NCBI GenBank assembly: GCA_045104975.1
Contig: JBGCCY010000180.1
Location: 1 to 64,000, forward strand
Length of the DNA stretch: 64,000 nucleotides
Reading direction: 5' to 3'
From: CAJQQY01 sp045104975
GTDB taxonomy: Bacteria > Bacteroidota > Bacteroidia > Chitinophagales > Saprospiraceae
Part shown: positions 58,776 through 64,000 of the stretch, piece after piece
How positions within the stretch are numbered: the stretch's first letter is position 1
How the letters are laid out: every line of letters starts with the position of its first letter
Translations under genes and position numbers: made by a program
The notes under the pieces: generated by a model
Database searches by the model: none
What the model saw: the letters and a program-made list of their open reading frames with translations, nothing else
What the model was told of the DNA's origin: nothing

Positions 58776-60851
58776 ATGAAATATTTAAAAATCTTTATTT
58801 CAGGACTCCTCTTTTTATTCATTTTAGGTTTTATCTTTTTATCTTTTTATGCAGGTCCAGGAATTGATCTTGATACCGCAGGCAAATTTGAATATGAGCC
58901 ATTAAAATCTATTGAGCTGAATCAATTTGAAAAAAAAAAGCAATATGTTTCCTTATCTGATGGAACTCAAATCGCTGCAAATATTTTCCTTCCAACTATT
59001 TCAAAATCTGAAAAAGTACCGACCATCTTTATTTTTACCCCTTATAATCGAAGTATCGTTTTACCCGATTTAGCTTGGTGGGAAAAGGCTGGAGCAAAAG
59101 CATTTACGGGAAGTTGGGGGCCAGTTTTTAATGGACTCCCCAATCGAAAAACCTTAAATACCTTGACTCATAGCGGGTATGCTGTAGTAGTAGCAGACAT
59201 GCGGGGAACTGGAGCATCTTCCGGATTTACAAGTGCGATGTCTCCTCAATTGAGAAAAGATGGAATTGAAATGATTAATTGGATTGCTGAGCAAAATTGG
59301 AGTGATGGAAAAGTAGGGATGCAAGGACCTTCTTATTTAGGATGGATTCAATTGGCAATTGCTAGCGAACAACCTGATGCTTTAAAATGTATTAGTCCTT
59401 CCATTATGGGAAGTGATATTTATACCGAAGCTCAAAAGCAAGGAGGAATATTAATGACAAAATGGGTAAAGAATTTTAATAAACAACTTCGTTTATTAAA
59501 TCTAAATGCTTTGGATCGAAAAAATAAAATGCCTGTTTTTCCAGCTGAACCAGTTATTGATGAAGATGGTGATGGAGAGATTATGGATGAGATTCCACTT
59601 TACACCGATTCAGCTGAACCACTTTTTGTTACCGCAGAAAAACCAACTTATGCTGATGGAGTTGTCAGAGAAAAAAATATTTATTTTAATCATTCAAAAG
59701 ATCATTTAAAAAATATTTGGACAGAAGAAATTGCCAAGGATTGGAAATATCGAGATGATAAAATTGTCGTTTATGATGATACGATGAGCTTGGAAGATAT
59801 CAGTCCAGGATTTTTTATCCCTGCGATCAAGGAGAGTAAAATTCCTATTCTGATGACTGGTGGATGGTTCGATGGATTTGAAGGAGTGACGAAACTTTAT
59901 GCAAGTTTGCAAGGGGAGAACCCTGCTCATTTTGTTATGGCTCCTCGATTTCATATGCCAATGACTGTGCCACCAGCCTACAAAGAACTATTTGACTATC
60001 AAGGAGAATATGAAGATCAATTGCTTTCTCTTCGTATTCAGTTTTTTGATTTTTATCTCAAAGGAAAAGAAAATGGGTTTGATAAAATTGATCCAGTACA
60101 ATTGTACACCTGTTACAAAGGTTGGGAATCATTTGACCATTATCCACCAAAGGCAACAACTTATAAAACGTTATTTCTTAATGAAAAAAATCAACTCACT
60201 CAAGATTCAAGTGAAAATGGATCAGATGTTTATGAAGTTGATTTTAGTCATGCATCAGATTATGATGCAGAAAAAGATAATCGTTGGAATATGGCAACCA
60301 CGACAGATTCATTAATGATTCGTACACAGTTGGATAAAAAATGTATAGTTTACGAAACGCCAGTTCTAGAAAATAATTGGCAAGTGACTGGTCACACCAT
60401 TGTGGAATTATTTATTTCTTCCAATCAAAATGATGCTGACGTTTATGTTTACTTGAGTGATGTGGCAGAAGATGGAACAGTTTATTATGTGTCGGAAGGA
60501 CAACTCCGAGCAGGATGGCATCGACAAGTGGAAGATGATGAACAAGTCAATTTTTTATATGATATAAAACCAGATTTACCTTGGCATGGATTTGATAAAG
60601 GTGGCTATCATGATAATCCATTAGCTAACGATACCATTGTTTCTATGCGATTTGATTTGACACCTACGTCTTGGGTTTTTCAAAAAGGACATAAGTTGAG
60701 AGTAAGTATTGCTGGAGCAGATTTTGAAAATTTTGAATTTAATCCAAAACTTTGTCCTGATGGAAAATTAGAAAATTGTCGTGCTACTCAATTAAATATT
60801 CATCGAGGAAGAACTCAAATGTCTAAAATAGAATTACCGATTTTGAAATAG
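58776..60851 (+). CDS. CocE/NonD-family serine hydrolase (X-Pro dipeptidyl-peptidase type)
   Basis: 691 residues. An N-terminal hydrophobic segment (5-24) suggests membrane anchoring or export. The alpha/beta-hydrolase part (about 55-410) has the nucleophile Ser186 in GPSYLG, Asp368 in GGWFDGF and His395 in RFHMP; the preceding ADMRGTGASSG is typical of the CocE/S15 family. The C-terminal domain (about 455-690) is the jelly-roll PepX_C type, ending with LRVSIAGADFENFE. An insertion at 264-274, DEDGDGEIMDE, looks like a calcium-binding EF-hand loop. CocE-like enzymes hydrolyse esters or amides; the substrate is unknown. Confidence 0.9.
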   Translation: MKYLKIFISGLLFLFILGFIFLSFYAGPGIDLDTAGKFEYEPLKSIELNQFEKKKQYVSLSDGTQIAANIFLPTISKSEKVPTIFIFTPYNRSIVLPDLAWWEKAGAKAFTGSWGPVFNGLPNRKTLNTLTHSGYAVVVADMRGTGASSGFTSAMSPQLRKDGIEMINWIAEQNWSDGKVGMQGPSYLGWIQLAIASEQPDALKCISPSIMGSDIYTEAQKQGGILMTKWVKNFNKQLRLLNLNALDRKNKMPVFPAEPVIDEDGDGEIMDEIPLYTDSAEPLFVTAEKPTYADGVVREKNIYFNHSKDHLKNIWTEEIAKDWKYRDDKIVVYDDTMSLEDISPGFFIPAIKESKIPILMTGGWFDGFEGVTKLYASLQGENPAHFVMAPRFHMPMTVPPAYKELFDYQGEYEDQLLSLRIQFFDFYLKGKENGFDKIDPVQLYTCYKGWESFDHYPPKATTYKTLFLNEKNQLTQDSSENGSDVYEVDFSHASDYDAEKDNRWNMATTTDSLMIRTQLDKKCIVYETPVLENNWQVTGHTIVELFISSNQNDADVYVYLSDVAEDGTVYYVSEGQLRAGWHRQVEDDEQVNFLYDIKPDLPWHGFDKGGYHDNPLANDTIVSMRFDLTPTSWVFQKGHKLRVSIAGADFENFEFNPKLCPDGKLENCRATQLNIHRGRTQMSKIELPILK

Positions 60852-60907
60852 AATTTTAGTTTTTGGGGATCAACAATATCAACTAAAGAACCATTAATAT
60901 TTTAATC

Positions 60908-62134
60908 ATGAAAATTTTATACCTCCTAGTTTTTATTATTTTAATAGTTAGCTCGTGCCAACATAATCCATATAAATTAAAAACTTATAAATTTCCAGAA
61001 CCCGTTGACACGACCACTCGTCCTATCGAATATCAAATAAAAAAAACTTATGAAATTGGAGACGTAAGTGCCTCAAATGAATTTCCATCAGCAAGATTAA
61101 ATGAATTTTCTCAGCTCAATGATTCCACTTTTCAAGCAACGATAAGCGCGGAAAATGTGCCAATCAATACAAGTCCTTGGTATGCTTTTAAAATTTGGTC
61201 AAAGCAACCAAAATCGGTTTATCTTAAATTGCATTATACCGTTCATAAACATCGGTATTTCCCAAAAGTAAGCATGGATGGAGAAAATTGGGAACGGCTA
61301 GATTCTACTTTAATTACGAAAACACCGGATGGTGTTCATGCTATTCTTAAATTAGATTTGACCCAAAAACCATTATGGATTGCTGGTCAAGAAATTCAGG
61401 ATCATCGAAGAGTGGGAGAGTGGGTATACCAATGGAATGGAAATCCAGTTGTCACTCTTGGGAATGCTGGGAAAAGTGTGCAAGGACGTGAAATGTATTT
61501 TATGAATTTGTCAAAAGGAGATCATCAGAATAAACCAACGGTGATTATTATCAGTCGCCAGCATCCTCCTGAAGTAACTGGTTATTTAGCCATGCGAGCA
61601 TTTATTGAAACGATAATTGAACAAGGAGCTACTAATGGATTTTTAGAAAAATATCGAGTGTTGGTATATCCGATGATAAATCCTGATGGAGTTGATTTGG
61701 GGCATTTTAGACATAATACAGGAGGAATTGATTTGAATCGTGATTGGGCAAAATATCATCAACCAGAAATAAAGCAAGTTACTTCTCATATTGTAAAAGA
61801 GGCAAAGCAAGGAAAAAATGAGATAGTTTTAGGCTTGGATTTTCATAGTACTCATTACGATGTGTATTATACTTTTGATGATTCCGTTGAACGAAAATTG
61901 CCTGGATTTACAAAGGAATGGTTGAGTCGAATAGAGAAAGAATTAAATTTAGATGACATCAACGAGCAGCCAAGTGGATTAAATCAGCCTATTTCAAAAG
62001 GTTGGTTTTTTAAGCAGTTTGGTGCAGAAGGAATTGTTTATGAAATTGGAGATTCAACTCCGCGCGATTTTATCCAAACCAAGGGAGAAGTATCTGCTGT
62101 AGCTATGATGGATATTTTGATGAAGATGAGGTAA
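60908..62134 (+). CDS. M14-family zinc carboxypeptidase lipoprotein
   Basis: 408 residues. The signal peptide ends at VSSC with Cys17 as the probable lipidation site. The N-terminal domain (about 30-180) is beta-rich and the M14 metallopeptidase domain (about 183-400) has the zinc ligands His219 and Glu222 (RQHPPEVTGY) and His313 (DFHSTHYD), Asn277-Arg278 (DLNRDW) and the catalytic glutamate near 379 (IVYEIGD). It follows the CocE-type hydrolase by 56 bp on the same strand, suggesting joint use on peptides at the cell surface. Substrate preference cannot be read. Confidence 0.88.
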   Translation: MKILYLLVFIILIVSSCQHNPYKLKTYKFPEPVDTTTRPIEYQIKKTYEIGDVSASNEFPSARLNEFSQLNDSTFQATISAENVPINTSPWYAFKIWSKQPKSVYLKLHYTVHKHRYFPKVSMDGENWERLDSTLITKTPDGVHAILKLDLTQKPLWIAGQEIQDHRRVGEWVYQWNGNPVVTLGNAGKSVQGREMYFMNLSKGDHQNKPTVIIISRQHPPEVTGYLAMRAFIETIIEQGATNGFLEKYRVLVYPMINPDGVDLGHFRHNTGGIDLNRDWAKYHQPEIKQVTSHIVKEAKQGKNEIVLGLDFHSTHYDVYYTFDDSVERKLPGFTKEWLSRIEKELNLDDINEQPSGLNQPISKGWFFKQFGAEGIVYEIGDSTPRDFIQTKGEVSAVAMMDILMKMR

Positions 62135-62265
62135 CTAATTTTTTAATTAAACTTTTATAATAAAGAAATAATTCGATCAGGATTTATTCCTTTATTGTTG
62201 TCAAGGAAAATGATTGATATTACTTTTAGATCTATAGAATAATAAATTTGAAAAAAACAAAAACT

Positions 62266-63654
62266 ATGCTTGAAACGGATTATTTAGTGGTGGGTAGTGG
62301 AGCTGTCGGAATGGCTTTCGCAGATGTTCTTTTAACTGAAACGGATGCAAAAATTATCATTGTTGATAGATTTGCTAAGCCTGGAGGCCATTGGAATTCA
62401 GCCTATCCATTTGTCACTTTACATCAACCATCTGCTTTCTATGGAGTAAGTTCTAGAGAACTTAGCAAAGGACTGAAAGATGAAGTTGGTTACAACAAAG
62501 GATTAAATGATTTAGCTTCAGGAGCTGAAGTGATGGCATATTTTGATGATGTAATGCGACATCAATTTTTGCCAACAGGTAGAGTTCAATATTTTCCAAT
62601 GTGTGATTATCAAGGAGATGGGAAATTTGTTTCAAAAATATCTGGTGAAGAATTTCATGTAAAAGTTAATGAAAAAACGGTCGATGCTACTTATTTAAAA
62701 ACGACTGTTCCTTCCACTCATACGCCAAATTTTAGCGTTTCGTCTGAAGTGAAATTTATCGCTTTAAATGATTTGCCAAAAATTGAAAATCCACCTGAAG
62801 GATTTGTTGTAATTGGTGGAGGGAAGACAGGAATAGATGCTTGCCTTTGGTTGTTAGAAAATAAAGTTGATCCAGATAAAATTACCTGGATTGTTTCAAG
62901 AGATGCCTGGTTGATTGATCGAAAAAATACGCAACCAACTATAGAATTTTTTGAAGATGCGATTGGGGCACAATCCGATCAATTTGAGGCATTGGCAAAT
63001 GCCACGTCGGTGGAAAATTTATTTGATCGATTAGAATCATGTGGTTCATTACTTAGGATTGATAAAAATGTTAGACCCAAAATGTTTCATGGAGCAACTA
63101 TTAGCCAAATGGAATTAGAGGAGCTTCGAAAAATAAAACATGTTGTTAGAAAAGGAAGAGTGAACAGTATTGAGAAGAACCGAATTATTTTTAATGAGGA
63201 AAGCATTCCAACTTCGGAGAATCATATTCATGTAGATTGTTCGGCAAGTGCTATTTCTAATTTAGAAATGAAACCAATTTTTGCAGGCGATTTAATTACT
63301 CCACAAACAGTTCGATCTTACCAACCCGTTTTTAGTGCAGCATTTATTGCTCATATTGAAGCAGCTTATGAAACTGAAGAGAAAAAAAATAAACTTTGCC
63401 AAGTTGTTCCTTTACCAAACCATGATACTGATTGGATTAGAATGATGGCAGTTTTTATGATGAATCAATTTAATTGGTCCCAGGAAAAAGAATTGCGCCA
63501 TTGGTTGCGGGCAAATCGATTGGATGGGTTTAGTCAATTAGTTTCGCAAGTAGTCAAAGAAGGAGATGAGAAAAAGATGGCTATTTTACAAAAAATGAAA
63601 TCTAATATGATGCCTGCTGTAATTAAAATTCAGCAATTGATGGAAGAGATATAA
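62266..63654 (+). CDS. FAD/NAD(P)-binding flavoprotein (monooxygenase-like)
   Basis: 462 residues from ATG 62266; a TTG at 62248 would add six residues. Two Rossmann motifs are visible: YLVVGSGAVGMAFADVLL near the start for FAD, and FVVIGGGKTGIDACLWLLEN near residue 180 for NAD(P). After the first come GGHWNSAYPFVTLHQPSAFYGV and the CSASAISN motif near 320. The arrangement resembles flavin-containing monooxygenase-like proteins, though no canonical FMO signature (FxGxxxHxxxY/F) was seen. Substrate unknown. The gene is preceded by a 131-bp gap and followed by about 110 bp before the next. Confidence 0.8.
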   Translation: MLETDYLVVGSGAVGMAFADVLLTETDAKIIIVDRFAKPGGHWNSAYPFVTLHQPSAFYGVSSRELSKGLKDEVGYNKGLNDLASGAEVMAYFDDVMRHQFLPTGRVQYFPMCDYQGDGKFVSKISGEEFHVKVNEKTVDATYLKTTVPSTHTPNFSVSSEVKFIALNDLPKIENPPEGFVVIGGGKTGIDACLWLLENKVDPDKITWIVSRDAWLIDRKNTQPTIEFFEDAIGAQSDQFEALANATSVENLFDRLESCGSLLRIDKNVRPKMFHGATISQMELEELRKIKHVVRKGRVNSIEKNRIIFNEESIPTSENHIHVDCSASAISNLEMKPIFAGDLITPQTVRSYQPVFSAAFIAHIEAAYETEEKKNKLCQVVPLPNHDTDWIRMMAVFMMNQFNWSQEKELRHWLRANRLDGFSQLVSQVVKEGDEKKMAILQKMKSNMMPAVIKIQQLMEEI

Positions 63655-63762
63655 AATGGAATATCGAATAATGAACAAGGATTTGAGAAGTTTGACGATA
63701 TTAGTTCAATTTTAAGTGATGAGAGATGCTAAATTATTTCGAAGAAAATTAAGATTAAAAAA

Positions 63763-64000
63763 ATGAATGATATACCTCCACCTTCAAATGTATTTTTGAC
63801 TCCAAAAGATGAGACACCAATAAAAGGAATAATTATTTATAGCCTAATTGTAATTTTGGCAATAATAATTTTAGCGAATATCTATGCTTGGATAAATGTA
63901 TTTATTCCATTTTTAGCACTTCGAGTTATACTTCCTTTTGCCTACTGTATGCTTATTGGCTATTTTATGAGTTGGGGGTTTTTCTTAGGAAAAGTTAGGG
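63763..64000 (+). CDS. Membrane protein, cut by the window end
   Basis: The frame from ATG 63763 is open to the end of the window (79 codons). A polar start (NDIPPPSNVFLTPKDETPIKG, in part) is followed by two membrane helices, IIIYSLIVILAIIILANIYAW and FIPFLALRVILPFAYCMLIGYFM. The rest lies outside. No family can be assigned from this fragment, but the well-formed membrane segments make it a likely gene. Confidence 0.6.
   Translation, partial: MNDIPPPSNVFLTPKDETPIKGIIIYSLIVILAIIILANIYAWINVFIPFLALRVILPFAYCMLIGYFMSWGFFLGKVR

Overview
The window is A+T-rich chromosomal DNA of a member of the Bacteroidota, most likely from the Saprospiria (Lewinella/Haliscomenobacter-like). The reasons are: type IX secretion C-terminal sorting domains on large secreted proteins, repeated DUF3857/transglutaminase-like secreted proteins, DUF2911 and DUF3467 proteins, start sites preceded by A-rich tracts rather than Shine-Dalgarno sequences, and TAnnTTTG-type -7 boxes (a clear one sits before purL). 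No tRNA, rRNA, CRISPR array, transposase or phage gene was seen.

Layout. 1-6.2 kb: a secreted carboxypeptidase-regulatory-like protein, a thioredoxin-fold lipoprotein and the short-type purL, all on the minus strand. 6.2-8.8 kb: a gene-poor, repeat-rich patch with a truncated WG-repeat gene, a long perfect palindrome, a DTW-domain (TapT-like) gene and a DUF3592 gene. 8.9-11.6 kb: a minus-strand group of a secreted ferredoxin-fold protein, a membrane AraC-type regulator and a DUF2911 protein. 11.9-14.1 kb: a large TIR-membrane protein with a second, degenerate TIR-like domain, followed by a small ORF without a convincing start. 14.2-23.6 kb: a mutarotase-like gene, a secreted duplicated ferredoxin-fold protein, two genes interrupted by in-frame TAA codons (one a VIT-vWA protein) and a 1405-residue FG-GAP/T9SS protein. 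23.8-32.5 kb: assorted hypothetical genes, a DUF3857 protein, a lone cytochrome oxidase subunit III, a YjbR protein and an FAD oxidoreductase with no normal start codon.

32.8-39.3 kb is the clearest functional unit: a tryptophan-catabolic gene run encoding tryptophan 2,3-dioxygenase, an ACMSD-type decarboxylase, kynureninase, kynurenine 3-monooxygenase and a RidA-type protein (probably 2-aminomuconate deaminase), preceded by a cytoplasmic substrate-binding-like protein. Together they cover much of the 3-hydroxyanthranilate route from tryptophan toward central metabolism; kynurenine formamidase, 3-hydroxyanthranilate dioxygenase and aminomuconate semialdehyde dehydrogenase are not in the window.

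39.3-64 kb holds two more DUF3857-type proteins, a MoxR ATPase/vWA pair, two short-chain dehydrogenases, many small secreted or membrane proteins, a second DUF2911 protein, a CocE/NonD-type hydrolase, an M14 carboxypeptidase lipoprotein, a flavin oxidoreductase and a membrane gene cut by the window end.

Two window-wide themes are worth attention. First, long intergenic palindromes with unrelated sequences occur at about 3.8, 6.7, 29.5, 35.0 and 46.1 kb. Second, several genes carry in-frame stops or lack ATG starts (about 6.7, 13.8, 16.7, 18.6 and 30.3 kb), which suggests recent gene decay or sequence errors. The most novel protein architecture is the TIR-membrane-TIR-like protein at 11.9-13.7 kb.
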